Shown in pieces: positions 23,201-35,400 of a stretch of DNA of 64,000 nucleotides. Source of the stretch: Maniola hyperantus (lineage: Eukaryota > Arthropoda > Insecta > Lepidoptera > Nymphalidae); contig NC_048548.1 in NCBI RefSeq assembly GCF_902806685.2, forward strand, positions 14,844,557 through 14,908,556, written 5' to 3'. The position numbers and the translations under genes are program-made. Each line of letters opens with the position of its first letter. The first letter of the stretch is position 1. The notes below the pieces were generated by a model. It saw only the letters and a program-made list of their open reading frames with translations. It was not told the DNA's origin and ran no database searches.

Positions 23201-26093
23201 CTGACGGCACGGTTGCAAGAAGGATGACAAGTAAAATGGGGATCCACAGGCAAAACTGATCTCAGAGGGCGCCACAAGAGGTCCGTGGGTCCGGCCAATA
23301 CAAGCTGTCATCTTCATAGTTTCTTACTCAAAATAAAGATTTCATAAGTTTACATGACAGTATTTTTTTAATCATGGCGTTTGACAGCTCAGTATAGATG
23401 GTTCCACAGATGATACAACCTCGATGGCCGGTTCGCTTATGCGCCACCTGTCGGGATAAATTGGCAGTGTAGATCCCCATTGCGATTGCAATATTCGGTA
23501 ATAATCACAACTTCCGTGCTAGCTCCGCAAAGCCCGATTCGCAATGAACTTCAAATCGTAATAACATGAATTGTCAATTTTGACGTTTCAAATTTACGAA
23601 TGCGTTACGATTTGAACGGCATAGCGAATAAAGCGCCTTATACAATGACAATGAATGGGCTCACGTCTGTCAGTAATTATTACTAATCGACGTACGGAGA
23701 GTCCAAATTCAGTATCGTATCGTGTGTGACCTTGGTTGGACCGTGTATAAGACGCTTAAGGACCTCATTAAGCTCGTGTTAATATAGAAACTAATCGAAA
23801 TTAACGGCGTTAATCACTCCCTCTCACTTACACACTAAACCTGTGTATAGTGTGTAAGTGAGACGGTAAAATTAACGTCGCTTTGCTTCGATTCGTTTCT
23901 TTATTATCACGAGTTCTAGTAGCGCGGATCGCGCCGTCTCTTTCCCACATTCACTTAAACTTACGTCTTACGTTAGACAGAGAGTAAATTTCATAATACT
24001 AAGTTCACAATGTAAATGCATTAGAATCTCGAAAACGTGATGTTCCACCGAACGAGATTTTCGTTCCTCGCACCCTTCCGTTACAACGCGGAGTTTGACT
24101 TCCTATCGCATCGATGGTGAACGATTTAATACCAAGTGTAGCAGAGCAACTATAATCTTACATATTTCTGCAGTCGGTCTGCATTTATTTTAAATTTATA
24201 GATTAGCGCTGGGCTGCAATGTGACCTGCTGGCAACTGATGATGCAGCCTCAGATGGAGCACGCTTGTCTAGCAGACGCCTATTCTCTAGACTTAAAGGT
24301 ACCTATATTAACAGAGGAAGAATTTGGAATGCAAGCCAACTGCACAACTGCCTTTGCCCGCAGCACTTCACTCAAATCGCTCACCAACAAGGCGCACACT
24401 CCTGGTTTGCTCAGGACTTTCGGTAAAGTCAAACAGGAGTGCCTCAGTATCTATAACTACAGGAGCGACTGACCACAAGCTCCCCGAAAGCGTCCCTCTT
24501 ACCCTTCTCTCCTACTTTAACCTAAAATTCGATCCTATCACTCGTGGTGCTTCAAGTCAAATAACAGACTAAACGAATTCCATTTAAACTATCCTCACAC
24601 GGGAAGGTCAAAGCTGTTATTTTCCTTGACATTCATACAGCTTGACATACAAAAACTGTCAAATATTGGCCATGGCGGAAAAAGGTAAAATTTTCAACAA
24701 TCGCAAGCAAGAAAGCAAACCTGTTGGCATACAAACATTTCTGGTTGCATTTTTGAAAACTAATTGACAATAATTATGCCTCGTAAGGTCCTATACTCTA
24801 TAGGTATGTAATCAAATCAGAAATGAGGAGATCCGATGGAGAACCAGAGTAACCAACGTAGCGAAACGAGTTGCGAAGCTGAAGTGGCAATGGGCACTGG
24901 GCAGGGCCATTTAAAATACAAAAACGTTTATTTCATTACAGGCCATCTTGTTGATTTTGTGACAAGTCAGACTTTTTCACCAGTTTGCAAAGCAGATTCT
25001 ACAAAGGGCCGCCATTGAAATGTATATGCCAACGCAATTGTGTAGGAAATATAACTTGTTTCCGTCTCCCCGTGTGGTGACAGTGTTACTTACGCTAGAA
25101 CAATATGCTAATATACGGAACTGTCAGATTCCCGTGTATTTGTGCGGGTGTCCGCGACAACGTCAACTAAAGGTTTCCTGGTGCGTATGTACGTAATCCA
25201 TACATGCTGCGCTAAACCAGCGTTATTAGTATATTACATTACACTGCCCCTGATGATTTGCGCATTGCAGTACCGGACGGACGGCCAGAGAAGGCAGGAG
25301 GTTTGAATCCGGGTCGCCGAGAGAACCTCAGTGTAAACGAGCATGACAATTGACATCCATAAGGATTTCCTCCTATCCGAAAAAAAAGTAGCTTATGATG
25401 AATATCAATCACAACAGTTGAAACGCTAAAAATACGCAATGCGTTTATGCGTGTCCACAATCCAGCACATATGTCAACAGTATTCTACTTTCGCGTTTGT
25501 CCGTTGCGTGTATGCGTTACGTTCATACGCACATTAAAGCGACCTCCTAAGCTCCTACTATACAAACATAATATATAAACCTTGAGCCACGAGCGAAGCC
25601 TCTATCGAACACATTTCTGCACCTTTTGTAAAGGAAATAATACGAAGACATTAAAGAGATTTTTACATACAAGAATGTAAAAGTATGCAAAGAATTCAGT
25701 GCCTGAAGAAGCACCGCTGTGACCCTGACCACACATAGAGCCATAATTTCCGTGAGCTAAGTTAAAGTACATACAAAAGTATAACATTGATTAATATAAC
25801 ATATAGGATGATTCGATAAAAACCGCTCGTTGAAGATATATAAAAAATCACTAAAAGAGTAAACTATAGACAGTCGAAATATGGCAGTTACCGTGACCAA
25901 GAACCGACTCCACTACCCCCACTGTGAAACCTATCCGTTCAAACGTTTACCTTCCTTATTTATCTTAAAAACTATCTTTAGGGCATACAAGGCCGGAAAT
26001 AACGCGTAGAGGATGCTATTCGGTAATTAATCTAGAAAAATAGTTTTTTTTTTGCTTTTTGTATTTTACTTCCTCTATTTCTATAGTCTATAA
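20300..26093. other. Intergenic gap between the two convergent genes
   Basis: About 6 kb with only short, composition-poor reading frames. Seen here: inverted repeats at 22462-22533 (MITE-like, aatggtggatccacac arms) and 23824-23863, a LINE 3' fragment (24200-24310, minus) and otherwise AT-rich DNA that I cannot assign. Confidence 0.6.
22462..22533. mobile_element. Small MITE-like inverted repeat
   Basis: Arms AATGGTGGATCCACAC and its complement, 16 bp each, enclose about 40 bp of GC-rich loop. Confidence 0.65.
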
Positions 26094-26099
26094 TTTAAT
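26094..26099 (-). terminator. Possible polyadenylation signal (ATTAAA) for the prominin gene
   Basis: Nearest AAUAAA-like hexamer I found 3' of the stop at 26436 on the minus strand; canonical AATAAA appears only much farther away, near 24927. Weak evidence by itself. Confidence 0.25.
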
Positions 26100-26435
26100 T
26101 GTGGCAAGGCCCGTTACTTTTTTTTCTTATGGTATATACCTACTAGAGGCACATAAAATAGGCAATATGATCGCACATCCATTATATAACTCTTATGTTG
26201 AAATCTTGAACTAGGGAGTCATAATAGATCTTATAGAGCCATGTCGGTTCACCCTCAAATAAAATACGTTCAAACAGATGTGCGATCAATTTTAGCCTCG
26301 GCCTAACTTGTTATGCCTATAATGGAGTAACTTTGAATGGGTGTGGTACACAAAATACGTCCTTGCCGTGACGGCGGAAGGTATATAATGGCGTGCGGGA
26401 TGGCGTGGCGGGTGGGGTGGTGGCGTGATGCACTC

Positions 26436-26481
26436 TCAGTACTTCAGGAAGTCGTCGTCCAGATCCGTGAGCGCCAGTTTA
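26436..26481 (-). CDS. Prominin terminal exon B3
   Basis: With the acceptor gatagacag the exon is in phase with B2 and encodes KLALTDLDDDFLKY then TGA (26436-26438). A stronger-looking AG lies 10 nt upstream (gttgcag, exon from 26491). Using that would shift frame and end the protein as DRQ. The 14-residue reading has GC-rich, protein-like codons, so I prefer it. Confidence 0.6.
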
Positions 26482-29400
26482 CTGTCTATCACTGCAACGA
26501 AATAACATCTTTGTAATCACACTAGCTCATCCCCGCGACTTCGTCCGCGTGGACTACAAAAATTTCAAACCCCTATTTTACCCTCTAGGGCTTAAATTTT
26601 CAAATATCCTTTCTTAGCGGATGTCTACGTTAAGATAGCTATCTGAATTCCGAATTTCAGCCCGATCCATCCAGTAGTTTGTGTTGTGCGTTGATGGATC
26701 AGTCAGTCAGCTTTTTCCTTTATAGATTTTAAAGAACATTTTATCAAAAGATTCAAATCTTAGGGGGATTCAGTAATTTACCAGTTGAATGTGTGGAAAA
26801 GAATTTTTGCACATAGAAACTAAAAGTACCATATACAAAATCTCCCCCGAATAGCCAATGACATTTGCGTCCATAGCGTTGGCTTCACTAAACTTGTGGC
26901 GAACAAAATATCGCGTTGAGTTTGTGGCAAAAACTCCCTCGTCTGCGTGGGAACTGGGAACTATACCTTGGGTGCAAGGTACGAAGGTGGTACTCACGCG
27001 GGTCCGGGATAGTAGTATGGCGGAGGGCGTTCGTACTCCGTAGGGCCGTGGTAGCGGGGCGGTCCTTCTTCCCAGTGCCTGCAACCACCACCACACGTCA
27101 CCACACTCACTAACCACGCTACTACGTACTGCGGCCTTGCGTGCCGTGTATCATGGACGTCCGTTTGTTTACACCATTGTATTGGGGTTTGGCTAATGAT
27201 TCGAGTTCGGGCTTTTACGCGGCCCGCGGCGGCGGGCGGGTTCGATATTCGGCGAATCAACTGGCCACAATATTGGGTTACACCGAAAGTTTTGTTTGGC
27301 GAATGACGAAACTTATGTCAAATAAGTTTGGCAAATCAGCGCCGACAGACGCGACATTCTCAGCGAATAATCCTCCCTGTGTGTATTAGATATATCCCGG
27401 ATCTTTAAAAAACTTACATTCGCGCCGCCATTACCATTCTGGTCGGGGCGAATGTGCGGAACGATACGATGGCCGCCGAACACACAATCCGCGACATCAC
27501 GAATCATTTGACGAACCCCGATAGTGGAGGCGAATAATAAACAAACAGACTCAATGCGGACAAACAACTTTACTTCGCAGATCCATATAATGCCATACAA
27601 AATGATTTTAAAAGCTTCACAATATAGGTAAACTGTGTTGCTTGTCGTTATGGATGAGTGCGAATGCCGTAGAGAGGGGTGTGTGGAACACAAATATGAT
27701 CGCTAGATTTTCTACAGCTTAGCTTATATTGAGGGAGCTCCTTTTTAAACCATATCTAAGAAATGAAGCGTTTCCATGGCAACCCACTGTGTTGGACATA
27801 ACCCCCGCTACGCATCTGTTCAACATGCAAATAGAAATGGGGAGTCATGATTTATTAGTAGTTAGAGAGTAGTAGTAGTAGAGTAGTAAAACAAATATTG
27901 GCGCCAGCTTAAAAAAATATATTGATGCCTGCGCAGTGGGTGATTTATCGGTTTTTTTGGTGGTACGAAGAGGCGTGACGGCAGGAGGGTCCGTACCACG
28001 GTGTGCCTATCGGTTATTCAGTGACCGCGTTTGAGGAAAGTGCATATATTATGTATTATATGTATTTATATTTTTCATATGTTATGTATATAATTATTTA
28101 TGATAAGTATTATTATTGTATATAAGTTGATTTGGGTATTTATTATAAGATATTTATGTAGTTTATTAGATTCTAGTACCGTAGACCTATTCCACTTCTT
28201 GATACGCCTTACTCACAACCTTGAATGGGAAGCTGGAAGATATCTCTGTTTAGAGATAAGCATTTCCAATGTAACTTAATTTATTATTTAACTACAATTT
28301 TGGTACTTGAATAATAAAAATAAATATATAAATAAATACTCATCCGCAGACATCCCCCTGATGTAAGTCCGCATGTGACAAACATAATCAAAATATGAGG
28401 AAGAGAAATGAGATTTGTGAGTAATGTAAAATAGCGTAAATAATGCATAACAAAGATGGAGTGTTGGTGAATGGTGATGTGTAGCGTGGAGGCTCAAAAA
28501 GGCTCGAATCCAGAGCCATAGAGCCAGTTAGCTTGTGTTGCATGTGTGCGTGTGCGGGCTCACTTTGGCGCCATATCATTATATCTGCGCGCGTGGTGTG
28601 CGTCGACAGGCGCCGCCACGGCCGGCCCCTCCTCCCGCGCGCCGCGCCGCGCGCCGCCGCCGCTGCCGCTGCCGCTGCCGCTGCCGCCGGCGCTGCGCTT
28701 CTCAGCCTTGTAGGCACTGCAACGTGGCACACGCTCAAGGCGACGTCGATGCCTAAGCGCGACTCTGAAGCAGCTCATCAACGATTGCAAACTTGATACT
28801 TATTACTGCACCGAAAATTCAATCAATCATCGCCAGCCCACTATTGAGCACGGATCTCCTCTCAGAATGAGAAGAGATTTGGCCAACGTGGTGGATTATA
28901 CACGCTGGCCGAGTGCGGATTGGCAGACTTCACACATCTAAGAGAACATCATGGAGAACTCTTAGGCCGAACATATTCGGGAATATGACACGGAGACTTG
29001 AAATGGTTGTTTGGTTCTGAAATTTAACCTATTCACGATGACTTTCTATGATTTATCTTGATTAATATAAATTTCTATTAATCAATTTAAATTAATTCAG
29101 CAAAAATAAAACCATTTAAATGGCAAGTTTCACAAAGTTCTGCATCCCGATAGAGTTTGCAATCGTTAGGAAGCTACTTTAAACCCGTCGCGTATACTCG
29201 TAAGCTTCTCCGCACGGCAGACCTTTTATTTGACCATTTCCCTTTCAGTCGCTTCAAAGCTCCACCACGTAGAGACAAAAGGAAAACAAGCAGGAAGCAC
29301 CGGAGCCGACTGTATATAAATACAGTTAAATAATCTATCCAATCAACGCAAAGTTGTACGTAAGGAATTCAAAAAAATAAGTGGAGATTAAATTACTCAT

Positions 29401-32400
29401 CAGAATCCTACGGAGTCTCGTGATTGAATTAGTTTAATCTCCACTTGAATTTTTGAATTTATTTCGAACAATTTCAGTGTTCTAAAAAGAAATGTTTTCA
29501 ATATCGGCTCCGATTGCAGAAATAGAAAATAAAATACTTTAAACAGAACACAGATGCACCTCGATTCGCAAAGCGAAAGGCAACTAACAGTATTTAACAA
29601 TAACATCTCCATTCTGTTATAAGTTACAATCCACTCTTAAAATTAAACACCGATATCGATATTTCATGCAGTATCAAGTTTCGAAGCTGAGAAGATTAGC
29701 GCCTAACATACAAATAGAATATAAATCACTTCAATAAAATCAGGTTTAGAAGTAGAAGAAAAAGCAAAATTCAACCAAGTAATAGAAAGGGTAAAAAGAA
29801 AAGGGATAAAGGATTGACATGTTGTCGGCAACTTACAGCAAAAATGTATAATCCTATCTGTAATCTGTCGACAGGTCAGTCAGCAACGTTATTTGTCAAA
29901 CATTGTATCGTCTTTCTGACAATAAAGAACATCGCTAACTAACTAACTGATTACGGATAGATTGATTATCAATTTCACTGAATCAATTGGACTGAAGTAT
30001 GACTTACTCAATCTGTTACTATATACAATAGTTAGAGCCAAATAATTGGACCAATTGGTGGTTTAGGTTTAGGGTGAAAGACAACTAGCCATGCACTGAA
30101 TGCAGGTGAAATACAGAGCGTTTTGTGCATTTAATACACATGAAAACTTAAACAATTGTAAATTTACGATTCGAGATGATCAAACAGTGTACAATTTAAG
30201 TACCTAGCTATTATCAGTAGGTTTGAATAAATTATTTAACTTTGACATTAAAATATCTTACAATAAATTATAAAAGCATAATTTTCTATCCTGTAATTTT
30301 TACAAAAATATTTTATTATGTTGAAAAAGCTAAATTTGAATAGTTATTTCTGCATACGACTAACGGCGGAAATGTATAATCATCAATGCGTAATCTGTCC
30401 ATAAGTTACTTACGTTGTTAATTATTGCCAAAAACACCATACAATTGTTGCTAAGTAACCTACCGCTAGCTTACAGATAGGATTGTTTTATTAATTTCAG
30501 CCGTAACAGTAGGTACTTGGAAATTAAAAAGTGCAACAAAACGCTCCGCAATGTGCAACAATCAAAACCTGGGGTTATGGGTACAATGAGATGAATGTTT
30601 GTTAGTTACCGCGCGAGTCGCCGACGATCTCCCGCAGTACTACCGCTACCGCCATAGAGTCGCAATAACTCCCTTCGTTCAAACACTAAACAATAGGTAC
30701 ACACACGCTGACTAACTTACTTACAACAATGACGATATTATATTGCAGTAGCATTTTATACGTTACAGTACATAAAAGGTACATCATGAACAAGAACATT
30801 CGCATATATGTATAACATAAAAGAAATATTTACCATAATTATTATGGAATATAGATCAAAATTCTTTAATGTATGGTAAATGCAACAATAATAATTTGTT
30901 TATATGTGTAAATCACAAATTTATAATTTAGAATATTCTTACGATTTATACTTACATTATATTATATTATATTTTATAGGAAGTGTTTAGATGGCTCAAG
31001 CTGTTGTTCGAGAGTAAGAAATATACACAGCCACAAGTTTAGATGGCTCAAGCTGTTGTTCGAGAGTAAGAAATATACACAGCCACACGTTTAGATGGCT
31101 CAAGCTGTCGTTCGAGAGTAAGAAATATACACAGCCACACGTTTAGATGGCTCAAGCGGTCGTTCGAGAGTAAGAAATATACACAGCCCCAAATTTAGAT
31201 GGCTCAAGTTGTCGTTCGAGAGTAAGAAATATACACAGCCACACGTTTAGATGGCTCAAGCGGTCGTTCGGAAATATTAACGGCCACAAGTTTTCTATCA
31301 GCTTTTAAATTCCACGCTGAAACTAAAGTTAAAGTTAAACTTTTAATAAAATTACTTAATTGAGGCCGAACAATTTTTGAAATCAAACGACCGTTTGTGG
31401 CTATCTAGACACTTCCTAATTCATATAATGTCAAGCGAGACTAAATTGTATTATGTAAATAATAATACAATATAATATACCTACAATTTAAATTCCATTG
31501 AATTCCTTCAGTTATAACTAATTCAATTCTCTGCAGTGCTCATACATACTGACTATGATTATGATGCTTCTTTTAATTATATATACAGGGTTACAGGAAA
31601 AGAGGACACGATCCCGTTAAGGGGTTATAGTACAGGACATAACCTATAAAACGACCCCTAAAGTGCTTATGCGAAAGTGTATCGTTTTCGAGTTATTCAT
31701 TTTTTTATTTTTTTCTTGGTAAACGGGTGTTTGCCACTTTAAAAATTAATAAAAAAAAGGAACAATGTATTTCAGCAGATTTTTTTTTATTTCTTGCTAG
31801 TACATATCCTTGTTAATAATAAACAGTTATAAAACTAAAAAAATCTTCAAGCATTTTAAAATTACAGCCCAAAAACTGTACAAGTTTTCGATTTCTAAAT
31901 TTAATTCTTTGAATAACTTGCAAATTTTCTGTAAAAATTACTATGGCACTTATCCTGCGGATTATTTTAAAAACATCTACGTTTCGTTAGCTATCCATTG
32001 GTACAAAAAAATTACAAAAAAAATCATAAAATCAAGAAAAAATTACACAACAAAGAGACCAGGTAGAAAATTCTAACAAATGCTATTGCCAAAGAATTAA
32101 ATCAGAATCAATGTAAAAACGAGTTAAATGCAAAATAGTTGAAGATTATTTTTAATGAGGTCAAAAGGTAATATAAAATCAGTCAAGTGCGAGTTGGGCT
32201 CGCACACGAAGGGTTCCGTACCTTCGTACAAGAAATAACAATTTTTATTTTTATTTTAATTTTTATGGCGGCCATTTTGCAATTTTTAGTATTTGTTGTT
32301 ATAGCGGCCATTTTGTGAAAATTTCATGTTCGTTCGTCCGTCCGTCCGTCCGTCCGGCCGTCCGTTTGTCTGTCAGTGGACTGTTTCTCGTGAACCCTAA

Positions 32401-35400
32401 TACTTAGAGACTTGAAATTTTTACAGAATGTGTATTTTTATTGCTGCTATAAAACAATAAATACTAAAAATTACAAAATGGCTGCCATAAAAATTAAAAA
32501 GTGTTATTTTTTGTACGATGGTACGGAACCCTTCGTGTGTGAGCCCGACTCGCACTTGACTGATTTTATGTTACCTTTTGACCTCATTAAAAATAATCTT
32601 TAACTATTTTGCATTAAACTCGTTTTTACATTGATTCTGATTTAATTCTTTGGCAATAGCATTTGTTAGAATTTTCTACCTGGTCTATTTGTTGTGTAAT
32701 TTTTTCTTGATTTTATGATTTTTTTTGTAATTTTTTTGTACCAATGGATAGCTAATGAAACGTAGATGTTTTTAAAATAATCCGCAGGATAAGTGCCATA
32801 GTAATTTTTACAGAAAATTTGCAAGTTATTCAAAGAATTAAATTTAAAATTCGAAAACTTGTACAGTTTTTGGGCTGTAATTTTAAAATGCTTGAAGATT
32901 TTTTAGTTTTATAACTGTTTATTATTAACAAGGATATGTACTAGCAAGAAATAAAAAAAAATCTGCTGAAATACATTGTTCCTTTTTTTTATTAATTTTT
33001 AAAGTGGCGAACACCCTTTTACCAAGAAAAAAATAAAAAAATGAATAACTCGAAAACGATACACTTTCGCATAAGCACTTTAGGGGTCGTTTGATAGCTA
33101 ATGTCCTGTACTATAACCCCTTAACGGGATCGTGTCCTATTTTCCTGTAACCCTGTGTATACACAGATTATAGTATGCATAATTCTTGCAATTCACGAGG
33201 GCGAGTGGCTCATGCTTGTGTGTAAGGCGTATCGGTATAAGTAAGTTACACTAGATGTGTGCGTTAGCGAGCGCTTGCTCGCGACTGATTGGTCCGACAT
33301 GCACGCACACAAGTACGCAATGCCCGTGTATACGACGTAACCACAAGTAAAGTTCACGCGCGCTCGTGAATTGCAAGAGCTATAATAATAATTAAATTGT
33401 CAATTTATAATTATACAATTTCCATATAGTTTTAAGTTACAGCACTATAATGATATGATAATAATTACTTTAAGAATTTGATATGAATTTCAATATTCTA
33501 ATCCTGTAAATATAGCGATTATGTTATGCTTAAGAATTATACACCCTCATTAATTAGAATACTTATATCTTATACTTACATCAAAAATTAATACTGTTAT
33601 GCACATTCTGAAAATAAAATTTTGGTAATTTCTTTTAACTTAATTATTTATTAATAAGTTATGTTAAGAAAACGGCAGTAAAGTTAAAGTAACGGCAATA
33701 AAACGACACAGATTATATCAGAGATATAAATGTGTGTCGGTGTAATTTTAAATAAAGTCTGCGCAAAGTCAGAAAGCACTACAGATCCGAGTCAGGACAA
33801 TATTTTCAAGCGCAAGTTAACGAGCGTATATTTACATCAGTGATCGTATCAAAACGTGACCCTATGTCAGTGTCGCGCGCGACCCTGTGGAAAAGCTACC
33901 AACAACTGTAAATGCTTACAAAACTCGAACACTACCGTACATCTCTGTATCAAAACTATGCCAATACTTTGAGGAAAATCTGCTCAAAATGTCTACAGCA
34001 CTTTCAGTCGGAACGCTTAGGATAATTTACATTATGATATTAATTTGGTATACAACATCACATCACAGGAATTCGAAGCGTTGGACTAGACTTGCTGAAT
34101 GAGAAATATATTATTTTATATTATTTTACAGGCTGAGAGTTTTGCTGCGATCAGTAAGTCAAACACCTTTTATCAGAGGAATCATTGCGTCGATTTAAGT
34201 AAAAAGAAAGAAAACATATTCTAAACTATGCATGTATCTACTCCATCAATTTTCAAACCGCATGTACCTAATTTGAAAAGGATTGTCATTTCTTTTGTAT
34301 CTTTACTTTCTTAAATTGTCGTCATGATTCCATGGAACTCTCGTTTCTATTTATTTTTGTTTCATTGAACTATGTGTAAATATTTATGCAAACGAGTTTA
34401 CGTAAGTTAACTTACAGGCAAGCCAGTCACTGAGGTTAGCATTGGACGAATTTCACCATTTATAAAAGCTATCATATTATTTGTTAAATCTATGCTACGT
34501 TCAAATAATATGGCACATAGAAAAGCATTTTTATATTAAGAGTAAATAATACTTATCTAAATATGCATTTTATATAGTTTTGAGTTTTTTTACGAAGATG
34601 TGGGAGGAAAAAGTATTACGTAATTTAATTTCGCTAAATTATAATTTTTTATTTACAATTTTGGACAAATCGCGTGGAAGACGAACGAACCGAAACTACG
34701 TCTCGACTAGTATAAATTGGTCGTTTTGACGAAACGCAACATACTCACATCCTACACTTTGGAGGTGGCAAAAGCTCCTTTCACCAAAACTCCTAACATT
34801 TACACCATAAGCTTACATGCTAAAACTGCCACGACCGTATAAAATTCAAAAACGTTTTTCTTACGAACTTTGTAAATTGAGACAACTTTTAAAAGTTACT
34901 AATAAAACATCAAAGATACAAATAGCAAAATGGTAACGTTTAACATTTTAAAATTTTATACCTTTTAAAAACCTTTAAATCGAATTCGTACAAATACAAA
35001 TATTAAACATATTAAAGGGGATGAAGAAGATATTGTAGCAAGTATTAAAATTATTTTTCATAAAACATCTGCGATTATAGAAAAGTGGGTACAAATACTA
35101 CAACGACACCATCAAACATTATCGAATAAGAATTAAAATTCCAAACCACCAGCCAGCAAAATGTGAGTGTTTCGTAATCTGCCCGCTGTACAAGTGCTAA
35201 CAAAAGTGCCAACCAAACAACACTTGTTTGGTTGGCATCGCATTCACAAACTCTAAAATGTTCACTAAACACCAAACTCTAGTGTCAAAAGTAACACCCG
35301 TGATTCAGACAAGTCTAATCCGACTCATGTATGCCAGACTCGTTGTCTTCGTCCTTCGCGTCGAGTCTTGTCTTGAGGTCGTCGATGAGCGCGGCGGGGG

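Larger units (their letters stand above)
28717..35314. other. Prominin intron upstream of tail exon B1
   Basis: 6.6 kb of mobile DNA: SINE fragment 28838-28962, hairpin 29366-29459, TA-flanked tandem-repeat element 30979-31416, large palindrome 31585-33156 and MITE 33185-33377. A GC islet at about 30608-30650 has weak exon-like features (see findings). Confidence 0.6.

Noticed and set aside
28533..28796. Plus-strand frames with Ala/Arg runs
   Set aside because: Antisense shadow of the Gly-Ser exon B1. Splice sites and phase support the minus strand.
31810..32603. Reading frames inside the large palindrome
   Set aside because: Lys/Phe/Tyr-rich low-complexity translation of AT-rich inverted-repeat arms, mirrored in both arms, with no transposase motifs.
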